From: Legionella cardiaca
Lineage (GTDB): Bacteria; Pseudomonadota; Gammaproteobacteria; Legionellales; Legionellaceae
Length of the DNA: 64,000 nt
Direction: 5' to 3'
Assembly (NCBI RefSeq): GCF_029026145.1
Contig: NZ_CP119078.1
Location: forward strand, 2,909,001 to 2,973,000
In this document: positions 8,368 to 17,544 of the stretch, piece by piece
Position numbering within the stretch: the stretch's first letter is position 1
How the letters are laid out: the number at the start of each line of letters is the position of its first letter
Position numbers and translations under genes: made by a program
The notes under the pieces: model-generated
Seen by the model: only the letters and a program-made list of their open reading frames with translations
The model's database searches: none
What the model was told of the DNA's origin: nothing

Positions 8368-9555
8368 ATGAAGATAATTTTATCTGTTTTTTTCACCTGT
8401 TTTGCTGCTGTTGCAGTGGCTACAACATCCAACAATGCTATCAATCAAATTTTGCAACAGCATTTAAAAAAATATGGGGCGGAGGAATTATTTTCAGGCA
8501 TTCAAGTTTCGATTAAAGCAAAAGATAAAATAAATACTTATACTGTTGGCTACCGCGCGCATACGCCCGGAAGCGCTCCCATGGATGCTAATACTCTTTT
8601 TAACATTGGAAGTATTACAAAATCTTTTACTGCAGCCATTGCACTTCTTGCAGAAAGTGAGGGCAAAATTAAATTAACAGACCCCTTAAGTAATTATTTA
8701 CCAGACTATCCGCACTGGGGCGAACTGACTTTAACAAGCCTGTTCAATATGAGCACTGGTATTCCAAATTATTCCAATACGCCTACATTTAACTACCTTG
8801 CAAGTAAAGAGTTACGCCACTATTGGAGTCAAGATGATTTGATTAATCTCGTTTATTTCAAAGACTATAATCCACCAAGAAAAGCAGGTTTTTTCTATAG
8901 TAATACAGGTTATGTGTTAATGGATAAAATTTTAACAAAGGCTTATGAAATGCCTTTCCAGAATTTAATTGTAGAAAAAATCATAAAACCTCTAAATTTA
9001 AAAAATACTTATTACCCAATACCTGATTATCCAGCGCCAGTTCTGGCTCGATTGGCACGAGGATATTCCTACAATGTTTATGACAATCCTGAGTTATTAG
9101 GACAGGATGTCACTCAAAATAATTTAAGCTGGGCAGGTGCAGCCGGTGCTGTAGTTGCTAATAGTGAAGATGTGATTCATTGGATTAATGACTTATTTAT
9201 TGAAAACAAGCTCCTTAGCGATGCTCAAAAAGAAAAAATGCAGCAGTTAATTTCTCTTTCTTCCGGATTACCCCTGCCAATAACAAGCGCTAAGGATCCA
9301 TTAGGATTTGGTCTTGGTATTAGCCAAGGTTACGATCAAAAGATAGGACGTTATTGGTTTTATAAGGGCGAAACGCTAGGTTATCGTGCTCTTTACATCT
9401 ATGTTCCTTGTAATCAGGTCATCATTAGCGCCTTATTGAACAGTGCTACTAACGAAGAAAATGATCACTCTCGTGAATTGGTGTTAAGCCTTTATAATCA
9501 TCTCCTGACAAAGGATGAAATGCTAATCTGCGGAAAGAATGAGATTGAAACATAG
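8368..9555 (+). CDS. Class C beta-lactamase/serine hydrolase family protein, exported
   Basis: The 395-residue product from ATG 8368 has a signal peptide (MKIILSVFFTCFAAVAVA). It carries the penicillin-binding/beta-lactamase fold signatures: nucleophile motif SITK (S82-K85) in LFNIGSITKSFTAA and the YSN motif (Y177-N179) in FFYSNTGYVLMDKIL. The third motif, normally KTG or HTG, is replaced by KGETLGY near 333. This suggests an esterase, D-aminopeptidase or EstB-like activity rather than a dedicated drug-inactivating beta-lactamase. An in-frame TTG at 8362 is less likely than the ATG. It stands alone after a terminator. Confidence 0.8.
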   Translation: MKIILSVFFTCFAAVAVATTSNNAINQILQQHLKKYGAEELFSGIQVSIKAKDKINTYTVGYRAHTPGSAPMDANTLFNIGSITKSFTAAIALLAESEGKIKLTDPLSNYLPDYPHWGELTLTSLFNMSTGIPNYSNTPTFNYLASKELRHYWSQDDLINLVYFKDYNPPRKAGFFYSNTGYVLMDKILTKAYEMPFQNLIVEKIIKPLNLKNTYYPIPDYPAPVLARLARGYSYNVYDNPELLGQDVTQNNLSWAGAAGAVVANSEDVIHWINDLFIENKLLSDAQKEKMQQLISLSSGLPLPITSAKDPLGFGLGISQGYDQKIGRYWFYKGETLGYRALYIYVPCNQVIISALLNSATNEENDHSRELVLSLYNHLLTKDEMLICGKNEIET

Positions 9556-9644
9556 CACACAGAGAAATCAGCTTGACAGATTTTCCTAAGGGCCTTTAGT
9601 ATTTGCTTTTTTATTGCGACAGGAACGCCGCCAGAGGGGATGGA

Positions 9645-10868
9645 ATGAAAAAAAGAGTTGTTATCACAGGAATGGAAATAGTATCTTCCATCGGTAATGG
9701 GCTTGAAGCCTTCTGGCAAGCAGCAATTAACGGCCAATGCGGTATTGAGCGTATTCAAGCTTATGACCCCACACCTTATCCCACGCAAATAGCGGGTGAA
9801 ATTAGAAATTTATCCTTAACCCATTTGCCAGAATTTGATAAATCGAAACGCTACCCACGTGTTGCTCAATATGCACTTTACTGTGCACATCATGCCATTG
9901 AGCGTGCAGGTCTGACTGCTGCTGAATTGAGCCAGGCCGGAACCTACATTGGCACTAGTCTGGGTGGTGCACCTGAACTTGAAGCAGCCTATAACGTTTT
10001 TTTCACTCAAAGTTGGAAAAAAATTCCCCCACTTAGTGTCATACGCGGTATGCCTAATTCAATAGCCAATCACATTGCCATTGCTTTTGGTTTGGGCGGA
10101 CCCAACTCAACCATTTCCAATGCCTGTGTTTCTTCAGCAGAAGCAATAGGCTGTGCTTATCAGCAAATTGCCCATGGTCAACTACCCCTCGCCTTATGTG
10201 GTGGTACCGAATCATTGCTTTGGGAAACAATCATGGCCGCATGGTGTAAATTACGTGTAATGTCTACCCAAAATGAAAACCCCCACCTGGCAAGCCGCCC
10301 TTTCGATAAAAATCGTGATGGCTTGGTTATGGCTGACGGAGCAGGTATTTTAATTCTTGAAGAATTACAGCATGCTAAGGCCCGCGGTGCTAAGATTTAT
10401 GCCGAAATTATCGGTTTTGGCGCCAGTTGTGATGCCTATCATGTGACAGCACCGCATATGGAGGGTCAGGTACGAGCTATTCATGCAGCTTTAGATGATG
10501 CGAAGTTATCTATTGGCGATGTGCAATACATTAATGCGCATGGCACTGGAACCCAGTTAAATGATGTAACTGAAACAGAAACAATCAAAGCGGTATTTGG
10601 CAAACGCGCTTATGAAATACCTATTACTGCGCAAAAAGCCATGACTGGCCATGCAATTGGCGCTGCCGGCGCAATGGAGATCATTGCTACAGCCTTAAGT
10701 TTGCAGCATGATTTACTACTGCCTACCATCAACCTGCATGAGCCTGACCCTGTCTGTGATCTGGATTATGTTGCTAATTATGCTCGTCAACAACCAATTG
10801 ATATTGCCTTGTCAAATCATTTTGCTTTTGGTGGAGCTAATGCCGCTTTATTGCTGCGCCGGGTATAA
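9645..10868 (+). CDS. fabF: Beta-ketoacyl-ACP synthase II (KAS II)
   Basis: The product from ATG 9645 is 407 residues, the usual FabF length, starting MKKRVVITG; an AGAGGGGA ribosome site sits just upstream. The condensing-enzyme triad is intact: Cys in STISNACVSSAEAIG, His in INAHGTGTQLND and His in KAMTGHAIGAAGAMEI. It elongates acyl-ACP with malonyl-ACP. It lies outside any fab cluster and just before lpxD, so it may be a second KAS serving lipid A acyl chains rather than bulk synthesis; that is inference. The upstream in-frame TTG at 9603 is rejected. Confidence 0.85.
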   Translation: MKKRVVITGMEIVSSIGNGLEAFWQAAINGQCGIERIQAYDPTPYPTQIAGEIRNLSLTHLPEFDKSKRYPRVAQYALYCAHHAIERAGLTAAELSQAGTYIGTSLGGAPELEAAYNVFFTQSWKKIPPLSVIRGMPNSIANHIAIAFGLGGPNSTISNACVSSAEAIGCAYQQIAHGQLPLALCGGTESLLWETIMAAWCKLRVMSTQNENPHLASRPFDKNRDGLVMADGAGILILEELQHAKARGAKIYAEIIGFGASCDAYHVTAPHMEGQVRAIHAALDDAKLSIGDVQYINAHGTGTQLNDVTETETIKAVFGKRAYEIPITAQKAMTGHAIGAAGAMEIIATALSLQHDLLLPTINLHEPDPVCDLDYVANYARQQPIDIALSNHFAFGGANAALLLRRV

Positions 10869-10871
10869 AGA

Positions 10872-10901
10872 TTCACAACTGAGGCAGCCTCGAGTTATAA
10901 T
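10872..10901 (+). promoter_or_regulatory. Sigma-70-like promoter before lpxD-polA
   Basis: TTCACA at 10872-10877 and TATAAT at 10896-10901 are 18 bases apart, starting just after the fabF stop codon. It can drive lpxD and the overlapping polA. Confidence 0.55.
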
Positions 10902-10933
10902 CGCATATTTTGCACGATTATAAAGGTACATTG

Positions 10934-11983
10934 ATGAATGTTTCGCTGTATGAGATAGCCAAATTAGTCGACGGGGTTGCGCTAGGTGATGAAAAAACGC
11001 ACATTTCTTCCCTGGCACCGATCGATAATATTATTCCTGGGTCATTGGTTTTTGCTGATGGCGCTGACAATCTGCAATTGGCGGAGAATTCTCCTGCCAT
11101 GGCTATCCTGGTTAGCAATTCCATTACCAGTACCGTAAAACCGGTCATTCAGGTTGCTAATCCCTTTAAAGCGTTTATCCAATTGCTCCATCATTTTCAT
11201 CCAGTCAAAAAGGCTATAGCTGGAATTCACCCAACTGCCGTTATCGCTGAAAATGCCATTCTTGGTAAAAACGTTACCATTGGTCCCTATGTCAACATTG
11301 AATCGGGTGTAAAAATTGGTGACAACTGTGTGATAAAAAGCCACGTGCATATTGGTGAAAATGTAACTATCGGCTCCGATACCACCCTTCACCCTCATGT
11401 AACCATCTATGAACAATGTCAGATTGGTTCACGGGTTTCTATTCATGCCTCAACCGTAATCGGTTCGGATGGTTTTGGCTATACTTTTATAGATAATCAC
11501 CATATGAAGGTTCCTCATATTGGCCATGTGATTATTGAAGATGACGTGGAAATTGGCGCGAATACCGCTATTGACAGAGCCACACTAGGGGCGACAAGAA
11601 TTGGACAAGGTACAAAAATAGACAATTTGGTACAAATCGCTCACTCGGTCAAACTAGGTAAGCATAATATCCTTTGTGCCTTTACAGGCATTGCAGGAAG
11701 CACCACCAGTGGAAATCATGTAATCTTTGCCGCAAATGTGGGCGTTAGTGATCATGTTCGTATCGATGACGGTGTTATTTTAGCTGCCCGCGCCGGTGTA
11801 CCGCCCAAAAAACACTTAAAACAAGGAAATGTTTATTTAGGTAGTCCTGCTCGCCCTAAGGATAAGGCCATCGAACAGGAGTTAGCTGTAACACGTATCC
11901 CGTTGATGCGTAAAAATTTAAAAAATTTAAGCGAAAAGGTTGATGAACTTAGTCAACGTTTAGCCCAACAAGAGACTGACTAA
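10934..11983 (+). CDS. lpxD: UDP-3-O-acylglucosamine N-acyltransferase
   Basis: LpxD adds the N-linked 3-hydroxyacyl chain to UDP-3-O-acylglucosamine in lipid A synthesis. The 349-residue product has the N-terminal uridine-binding domain (about 1-100, with [15 protein letters not shown]). Then comes a left-handed beta-helix of hexapeptide repeats ([16 protein letters not shown] and so on) and the catalytic-His segment [15 protein letters not shown]-terminal helix ([17 protein letters not shown]) closes the trimer. ATG 10934 is chosen over the in-frame TTG at 10910 because it matches the family N-terminus and has AAAGGT upstream. The gene is not in the usual bamA-lpxD-fabZ-lpxA cluster, so it may be a paralogue. 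Its last base overlaps polA. Confidence 0.88.
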   Translation: MNVSLYEIAKLVDGVALGDEKTHISSLAPIDNIIPGSLVFADGADNLQLAENSPAMAILVSNSITSTVKPVIQVANPFKAFIQLLHHFHPVKKAIAGIHPTAVIAENAILGKNVTIGPYVNIESGVKIGDNCVIKSHVHIGENVTIGSDTTLHPHVTIYEQCQIGSRVSIHASTVIGSDGFGYTFIDNHHMKVPHIGHVIIEDDVEIGANTAIDRATLGATRIGQGTKIDNLVQIAHSVKLGKHNILCAFTGIAGSTTSGNHVIFAANVGVSDHVRIDDGVILAARAGVPPKKHLKQGNVYLGSPARPKDKAIEQELAVTRIPLMRKNLKNLSEKVDELSQRLAQQETD

Positions 11984-14670
11984 TGACCGCACCACTGATT
12001 TTAATCGATGGTTCTTCTTATTTTTTTCGTGCTTTTCATGCGCTTCCCCCTCTTACTACCTCAAAAGGTCAGCCCACTGGCGCTGTATACGGGGTTGCTA
12101 ACATGGTTAAAAAACTCATTAAAGATTATTCTCCCGAACAAATTGCTGTCGTTTTTGATGCAAAAGGGAAAACATTCCGTGATGATTGGTATCCAGAATA
12201 CAAAGCTCATCGCGCCCCGATGCCAGATGATTTAAGCTGTCAATTTCAACCTTTAATGACGTTATTAGATGCCATGGGCTTACCTATCCTCATTATCGAA
12301 GGGGTTGAGGCCGATGATGTGATTGGCACACTCGCTTACCAGGCTACAGAACAAGGACAATCCGTCTTAATTTCCACAAGTGATAAAGACATGGCCCAGC
12401 TAGTCAATGAACATGTCACTTTGGTGAATACCATGACCGGTCAAGTGCTCGACATTGAAGGGGTAAAAAATAAATTCGGGGTCAGTCCAACACAAATGAT
12501 TGATTATCTGACGTTGATTGGCGATAGTGTCGACAATATTCCAGGCGTTACTAAATGTGGTCCCAAAACTGCAGCGAAATGGCTCCTGGAATACCAAACT
12601 CTCGACAATTTGCTGACAAGTGCAGATAACATCAGTGGTAAAATTGGTGAGTACTTGCGAGATAGTTTGGCCCATCTTCCGCTATCCAAACGCTTGGTTA
12701 CCATTAAAACGGATGTGAAGCTACCACTTACTTTATCTGACTTAAGAACTAAACAAGCAAATCGCGAGCAACTTATTTTTTTAACCCGCGACATGGAATT
12801 TAAAACCTGGTTAAAGGAACTTTTGGAGGAACAAGAAAATGGAGCAGCAGAGGTTATAGCGCCTTCAGTAAAAACTAACTTTTCAATTATTAATACAGAA
12901 GCCCAATTGCTTGAACTAGTGACTGAATTAACAACCTGTCATTCATTTTCTCTCACTACCGAGACCAACAATAAAAATTCCTTAGATGCCGCTATTATTG
13001 GCTTTGGTCTTGCCATTAAAGAAGAGCAGGCCTTCTATATTCCCTTAGCCCATCAAGATGGTAGCATCCAATTACCACGAGAACGTGTTTTAGAGGCATT
13101 AAAGCCCATTTTTGAAAATGCAGATATCAATAAAATAGGGCAAAATTTAAAATACGATTTCAACATTTTAAAAAAGCACCATATCCAGCTAAAAGGTACA
13201 ACCTTCGATATTATGCTGGAATCCTATGTTTTAAATAGTAATGCAAGTAAACATGACAGAGATTCGCTCTCGTTAAAGTATCTGGGTCATAAAGCCATCA
13301 GTTATGAAGAGGTCGTTGGTAAAGGTGCTAAACAAATAGCATTTGATAAGATTAGCGTAGCACAAGCTGCCCCTTTTGCCGCCGGCGCTGCAGATGTCTC
13401 TTTAAAGTTGCATAATAAACTTTATGCAATGCTGGATGAGCCTTTAAAAAAGGTATTGCAAGAAATTGAAATTCCCTTGTTACCTGTTCTTGCTGATATG
13501 GAATTTAAAGGCGTTCTCATTGATGAAAAAACGCTAGAGAAGCATGGGGAACGTTTAAAGGCCCGTATGATTGAACTTGAGCGAGAAGCCGTAACACTGG
13601 CCGGCAAGCCATTTAATTTAAACTCGCCCAAGCAATTACAGGAAATTCTTTTTGATGAATTAAAATTGCCGGTATTTAGTAAAACCCCGACTGGTCAACC
13701 ATCTACTGCAGAATCAGTTTTACAAGAACTGGCCTTTGATTATCGCTTACCAGCAGTTATTCTTGAATATCGTAGCTTAAGTAAACTGGTAAGTACCTAT
13801 ATTGATGCACTTCCCAAATGCATCAACCCAGTAACCCATCGTGTCCATACTTGCTATAACCAGGCAGTGGCAGCAACTGGCCGCTTATCATCAAGTGATC
13901 CGAATCTGCAAAATATTCCTATTCGCAATGAAGAGGGACGTCTTATCCGTAAAGCGTTTATTGCACCATCAGAGCATGTGTTAGTTGCAGCCGATTATTC
14001 ACAGATTGAACTTCGTATTATGGCGCACCTATCACGGGATGAAAATTTATTGCAGGCATTTACAATGGGTTGGGATATTCACGCAGCAACGGCCAGTGAA
14101 ATTTTCCAAATACCATTAGCTGAAGTAAGTCATGAACAACGTCGGCGCTCTAAAGCCATTAACTTTGGCTTGATTTATGGAATGTCTGCTTTTGGTCTAT
14201 CGAAACAATTAGGTATTGAACGTCAGGATGCGCAGCATTATATGGATTCTTATTTCAAGCGCTATCCTGGCGTTCTTGAATATATGGAGCGTACTCGTCA
14301 ACAAGCACATCAACAGGGCTATGTTGAAACGCTCTTTGGCCGTCGTCTTCATTTACCGGAAATTAACACCCGCAATATGGTACGTCAAAAAGCAGCTGAG
14401 CGAATGGCAATTAATGCTCCCATGCAAGGAACTGCTGCCGATATTATTAAAAAAGCCATGTTAGCAATTGCAAAATGGCAAGCAACTCAAACCACGCCTT
14501 ATTCAAGAATGATCATGCAAGTTCATGACGAATTGATTTTTGAAGTACATCAAGACTTCGTCGAGGCAACCACTCAGACCATTCGTGAGTTAATGGAGCA
14601 TGCCGTCAAATTATCCGTGCCTTTACAAGTTTCTATTGGTATAGGTCATGATTGGGATGAAGCGCATTAA
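11983..14670 (+). CDS. polA: DNA polymerase I
   Basis: PolA fills gaps in repair and removes RNA primers. The 895-residue protein has the 5'-3' exonuclease domain (about 1-285; IDGSSYFFRAFHAL, VFDAKGKTFRDDWYPEYKAH, GVEADDVIGT), a 3'-5' exonuclease-like domain (about 300-490) and the polymerase domain. Polymerase motif A is VAADYSQIELRIMAHLS, the O-helix region is RRRSKAINFGLIYGMSAFGL and motif C is QVHDELIFEV. The proofreading site is degenerate: the positions of E. coli Asp355, Tyr497 and Asp501 appear as Thr325, Phe465 and Ala469, with Glu327 and Asp392 retained. The start overlaps the lpxD stop, indicating translational coupling. Confidence 0.95.
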   Translation: MTAPLILIDGSSYFFRAFHALPPLTTSKGQPTGAVYGVANMVKKLIKDYSPEQIAVVFDAKGKTFRDDWYPEYKAHRAPMPDDLSCQFQPLMTLLDAMGLPILIIEGVEADDVIGTLAYQATEQGQSVLISTSDKDMAQLVNEHVTLVNTMTGQVLDIEGVKNKFGVSPTQMIDYLTLIGDSVDNIPGVTKCGPKTAAKWLLEYQTLDNLLTSADNISGKIGEYLRDSLAHLPLSKRLVTIKTDVKLPLTLSDLRTKQANREQLIFLTRDMEFKTWLKELLEEQENGAAEVIAPSVKTNFSIINTEAQLLELVTELTTCHSFSLTTETNNKNSLDAAIIGFGLAIKEEQAFYIPLAHQDGSIQLPRERVLEALKPIFENADINKIGQNLKYDFNILKKHHIQLKGTTFDIMLESYVLNSNASKHDRDSLSLKYLGHKAISYEEVVGKGAKQIAFDKISVAQAAPFAAGAADVSLKLHNKLYAMLDEPLKKVLQEIEIPLLPVLADMEFKGVLIDEKTLEKHGERLKARMIELEREAVTLAGKPFNLNSPKQLQEILFDELKLPVFSKTPTGQPSTAESVLQELAFDYRLPAVILEYRSLSKLVSTYIDALPKCINPVTHRVHTCYNQAVAATGRLSSSDPNLQNIPIRNEEGRLIRKAFIAPSEHVLVAADYSQIELRIMAHLSRDENLLQAFTMGWDIHAATASEIFQIPLAEVSHEQRRRSKAINFGLIYGMSAFGLSKQLGIERQDAQHYMDSYFKRYPGVLEYMERTRQQAHQQGYVETLFGRRLHLPEINTRNMVRQKAAERMAINAPMQGTAADIIKKAMLAIAKWQATQTTPYSRMIMQVHDELIFEVHQDFVEATTQTIRELMEHAVKLSVPLQVSIGIGHDWDEAH

Positions 14671-14702
14671 TCTGATGCGCTCCATTAATTTATCGAGGAA
14701 TC

Positions 14703-16370
14703 CTACATACTTGGTACAGCAGTGTGCTCTTCATCAACGGTTGGTTTTTCCAAAGGCATTGGCGAACTTGTTGTCCCATACATCCATGACAGAGGCACAG
14801 ACGCTTGCTCCTTTGAGATAGCTCTACTTTTCCTCTCAACCGCAAGAGTCTCATTTATCGCCAGGGAATTACTTTCATTCTGCTCATGTGCCAAAGCTGG
14901 TTTATCAAATAAAATATCACCAGCAAAGTAGCCAGCAATTCCTGTTGCTGCACCTGCTGATAATAACAAGAGCAAAAACAAACCACCTGATATCCATGAA
15001 CCAAGGAAAAGACCCGCAATTAAAGCACCACCGGATGCCCCGGTTAATCCTCCACATAATTTACCAAAATGTTTATCCAGCATGTCTAAAAAACCTTCGG
15101 ACTTGGTTTTAACGGCTCTATTTTGTAAATCTTTAAATGAACTTCTTCGGTGCTCATACAATTTTTGAAGAATTTCTTTAGTATCCACACCTTCCGGCTC
15201 AGTAGGATTATGATTATTCTCTGAGCCTGCAGTTTGACCTTGCCAATTTAAGTTGCGGCGTCCTTTTGTTCTTTTTAATGGGGGTGGCGGCAGAACCACA
15301 GGTAAAGGTTCAATGTGTAATGGTAAATCTGCACGATATTCATCTTCTTTCGTTTTTTCTGCATGATGTTCTCTTAACGTAGGCAATAACTTATAGCCAT
15401 CATCAATCCATTGTTTTAACTCTGTAAATGCTTTCTGATCCTTAATTGATAATCCCGCAAGCTCAGAATTTTTTAGTAATTTATGCCAGCGTGAAAAATA
15501 TTCTAAGGCGACTTCGTACACTTGGACAAACACACGTTTATCACTCAAACCCTTGTCATACATTCTCTTGGCATCAATCACTTGCTGTAGGGTAGTTTTT
15601 GCTTTGAAGATATGATTTGCATAGTCAAGACCATTCCATTTAATTTGAATTTCATCCCACTTAAGCTTGACGGCCTTAAACTTATCCATCTCATGAACAG
15701 CTTTATAACCAGTAGCCACATCATGAGAAACATATCCTTTGCCGACATGACGAACAGAACTGTAAAGGCCAATGGCGCGATCACTTTTATCAATAACCCC
15801 TGGTCTAATTCCCGCCTTGTACAACAAAGGCTCAATTACGTCTAAAAGTTTGTTATATTCCTTTTCTTTTTCTTCAGGAATATAAATTGTCACCTGCATG
15901 CCGTTAAAAACACGCAAAAAGTCTTGAAGCGCTTGCTCCTTGTCTTGCTGTGATATATTACGTTTAGCCAGAAAATCATCACTAATGTTTTTCATCGCAT
16001 CAAAAAGCATCCGTGATACAGCCATTCTTGCAACCTTAAATTTCGGCAGCTTGTTTGCAACCAATACGGGATAAATGATATCCCATGCTTTAGCCAGATC
16101 ATGTGGATGAATACTTAAATGAATTTTCCAGGGAGAGTCCTTTTGAGAATCAGCAAAGCTAGAATGAAATTCAGCAAAAGTCTTGGTATCAGGAAATTTT
16201 TTTGGTAATTCGCGGCCATTTAATGTTTCCCAGGGCATATTGGTACCCCCAATACGCGTTACATATTCACCGGCTGTTAATTTCATAAAATCTGGATAGA
16301 TCTGATCCAACTTTGCATAAGGCATTGCTAAATCACTACTATCTAAAACAAATATATCACGAGCACCCAT
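14703..16370 (-). CDS. Effector candidate with SpvC/OspF/LanL-lyase-like domain and C-terminal membrane hairpin
   Basis: The 555-residue product from the ATG at 16370 has GGAGG 9 bases upstream; a TTG at 16376 is too close to that site. Residue numbers here count from that TTG. Residues 80-215 show, in order, WKIHLSI (H86), a helix ending in KLPKFKVARM (K114), MQVTIYIP (Q161) and RPGVIDKSDRAIGLYSSVRH (R200, R209). This matches the motif order of phosphothreonine lyases (SpvC: FHISV, WKVTDM, QFTLYI, YLSYRNE) and of the lyase domain of class III/IV lanthipeptide synthetases (WKLHVS, FKFA, GKFITAYP, ILSDRPY). A helical region and a proline-rich stretch follow. Two glycine-rich hydrophobic segments lie near 455-500, then a polar tail. 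It may be a host-directed Dot/Icm protein; the activity is unproven. Confidence 0.55.
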   Translation of the reverse strand: MGARDIFVLDSSDLAMPYAKLDQIYPDFMKLTAGEYVTRIGGTNMPWETLNGRELPKKFPDTKTFAEFHSSFADSQKDSPWKIHLSIHPHDLAKAWDIIYPVLVANKLPKFKVARMAVSRMLFDAMKNISDDFLAKRNISQQDKEQALQDFLRVFNGMQVTIYIPEEKEKEYNKLLDVIEPLLYKAGIRPGVIDKSDRAIGLYSSVRHVGKGYVSHDVATGYKAVHEMDKFKAVKLKWDEIQIKWNGLDYANHIFKAKTTLQQVIDAKRMYDKGLSDKRVFVQVYEVALEYFSRWHKLLKNSELAGLSIKDQKAFTELKQWIDDGYKLLPTLREHHAEKTKEDEYRADLPLHIEPLPVVLPPPPLKRTKGRRNLNWQGQTAGSENNHNPTEPEGVDTKEILQKLYEHRRSSFKDLQNRAVKTKSEGFLDMLDKHFGKLCGGLTGASGGALIAGLFLGSWISGGLFLLLLLSAGAATGIAGYFAGDILFDKPALAHEQNESNSLAINETLAVERKSRAISKEQASVPLSWMYGTTSSPMPLEKPTVDEEHTAVPSM

Positions 16371-16784
16371 TACCAATGTCCTCCAGGAAATCTCTTAGAA
16401 AATACAATCACAAAATGTAAAAAACTAAAGTTATACCCATTTAATAAGAATGGCTTATTTATCTTGGACTTAGATATTTGCTTGAATACAACAAGAAAAA
16501 ACCAACCAGACAATCAATTTGACTTACTTTAAAAATTAAGAAACAACTCAAAAAAATGGCATAATTATACCATATAAATTCAAACAAATTACTTCTTTAA
16601 AAACTCATGAAATATTCATTTATTAAAATAATAATTTCTGCAATTTCCGCAACTAAAACTCACAGAAAATTTTTATCACTTCGCATAACTTCAACAATAA
16701 AAAATTTCAGAATAAATTGCAGACATAGTTTCCACTTCTGAATGTGCCAATTAAGTCAAAAACCGGATATTTTTATGGAGTTAT
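16371..16784. other. AT-rich intergenic region without a gene
   Basis: These 414 bases lie between the end of dgkA and the start of the lyase-like gene, both on the minus strand. The sequence is strongly AT-rich with many A and T runs. A minus-strand TATAAT occurs as ATTATA at 16564-16569 without a good -35. I see no ORF with a ribosome site, no tRNA and no strong hairpin. Confidence 0.5.
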
Positions 16785-17153
16785 TTAAAAATAAGATACT
16801 ATAATGATGGACCAAACAATAACTGCATTTACAACGGCCAACAAGATGGCTGCCGACCCCATATCTTTTGCCTTTTTAGTGAGAGGATGCCAAGCCAAGT
16901 CAATTCTGTCTAAAGTAATTTCAATGGCTGAATTTAGAAGCTCCATTATAGGAACTAATAATACAGAACTGATTAATGCTACTCTTTCTAATGCTGAATG
17001 ACCTAGCAAAATAGCAGTGGGTAAGGCAACCATGAGACAGAGTATCTCAAGACGAAAAGCCAGTTCCTCTTTAAAAGCTACTTGTAATCCATGGCTAGAG
17101 TAAACACTGGCCTTTTTTATATGTATCACGGCTTTAGCCAAAAATTTAATCAT
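16785..17153 (-). CDS. dgkA: Diacylglycerol kinase (DgkA, membrane type)
   Basis: DgkA phosphorylates diacylglycerol to phosphatidic acid in the inner membrane, recycling lipid released during osmoprotectant or LPS modification. The 122-residue length equals the E. coli enzyme. It has an N-terminal amphipathic helix, KEELAFRLEI with the conserved Glu, and three membrane segments. The signature ELLNSAIEITLDRI is followed by HPLTKKAKDMGSAAIL, which holds the conserved Lys, Asp and Ala residues of the active site. It stands as a single gene divergent from the metallo-hydrolase at 17545. Confidence 0.93.
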   Translation of the reverse strand: MIKFLAKAVIHIKKASVYSSHGLQVAFKEELAFRLEILCLMVALPTAILLGHSALERVALISSVLLVPIMELLNSAIEITLDRIDLAWHPLTKKAKDMGSAAILLAVVNAVIVWSIIIVSYF

Positions 17154-17544
17154 AAAAATTTCTCCATCCTTTATCCAGAAGATATCTGGAATTCTGGATC
17201 AGTTTTTTTATGTTTTTCACACCCAGATTATTTCGAAAAATATTTTCATATAATCTTTTTTTTAAATTTTATCCAAAAATTCGAGCAAAAATTAAGAGGA
17301 TAAAATATGAAGAATTTTTCTTATAATAGTTTGGTTATTTTATTAAGAGAAAGACTCAAAAACACTCGAATTTTCCGTTTTTTTTCTTGCAAGAGAACGT
17401 AACTGCGAACAAAATCCTAACTTATAAGGAATTAGCAGATCAAGAAAAAATAACCCTGAAACTCGACTTTTTCCTTTTAATTTTTAATACTGTATTAATA
17501 AAACGCAGCTATAATGGCATTAGTTTATTCATATACTTTGAAAA
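17154..17544. other. Divergent intergenic region with one possible small ORF
   Basis: These 391 bases separate dgkA (minus) from the metallo-hydrolase (plus). A TATAAT at 17510-17515 lies about 30 bases before the plus-strand ATG at 17545. A 31-codon ORF with a good ribosome site is annotated separately at 17307-17402. The remainder is AT-rich, with no hairpin that looks like a terminator. Confidence 0.45.
17307..17402 (+). CDS. Possible small basic protein or leader peptide (31 aa)
   Basis: ATG 17307 is preceded by AAGAGGA with a 6-base spacer, a better ribosome site than many real genes here. The product is MKNFSYNSLVILLRERLKNT followed by RIFRFFSCKRT, with a net positive charge and one short hydrophobic stretch. 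It ends at TAA 17400-17402, about 140 bases before the metallo-hydrolase start. No family is recognised. It could be a chance ORF, a leader peptide or a small membrane-active protein. Confidence 0.25.
   Translation: MKNFSYNSLVILLRERLKNTRIFRFFSCKRT

Noticed and set aside
8368-9555. Clinically relevant AmpC-type beta-lactamase
   Set aside because: SxxK and YxN motifs are present, but the KTG motif is replaced by KGE and overall features suit an esterase/peptidase-like relative.
17477-17488. TTAAT repeats resembling a PmrA box before the NAPE-PLD-like gene
   Set aside because: The two half-sites are only 7 bases apart instead of 11 and lack the leading C, so they are probably AT-rich background.
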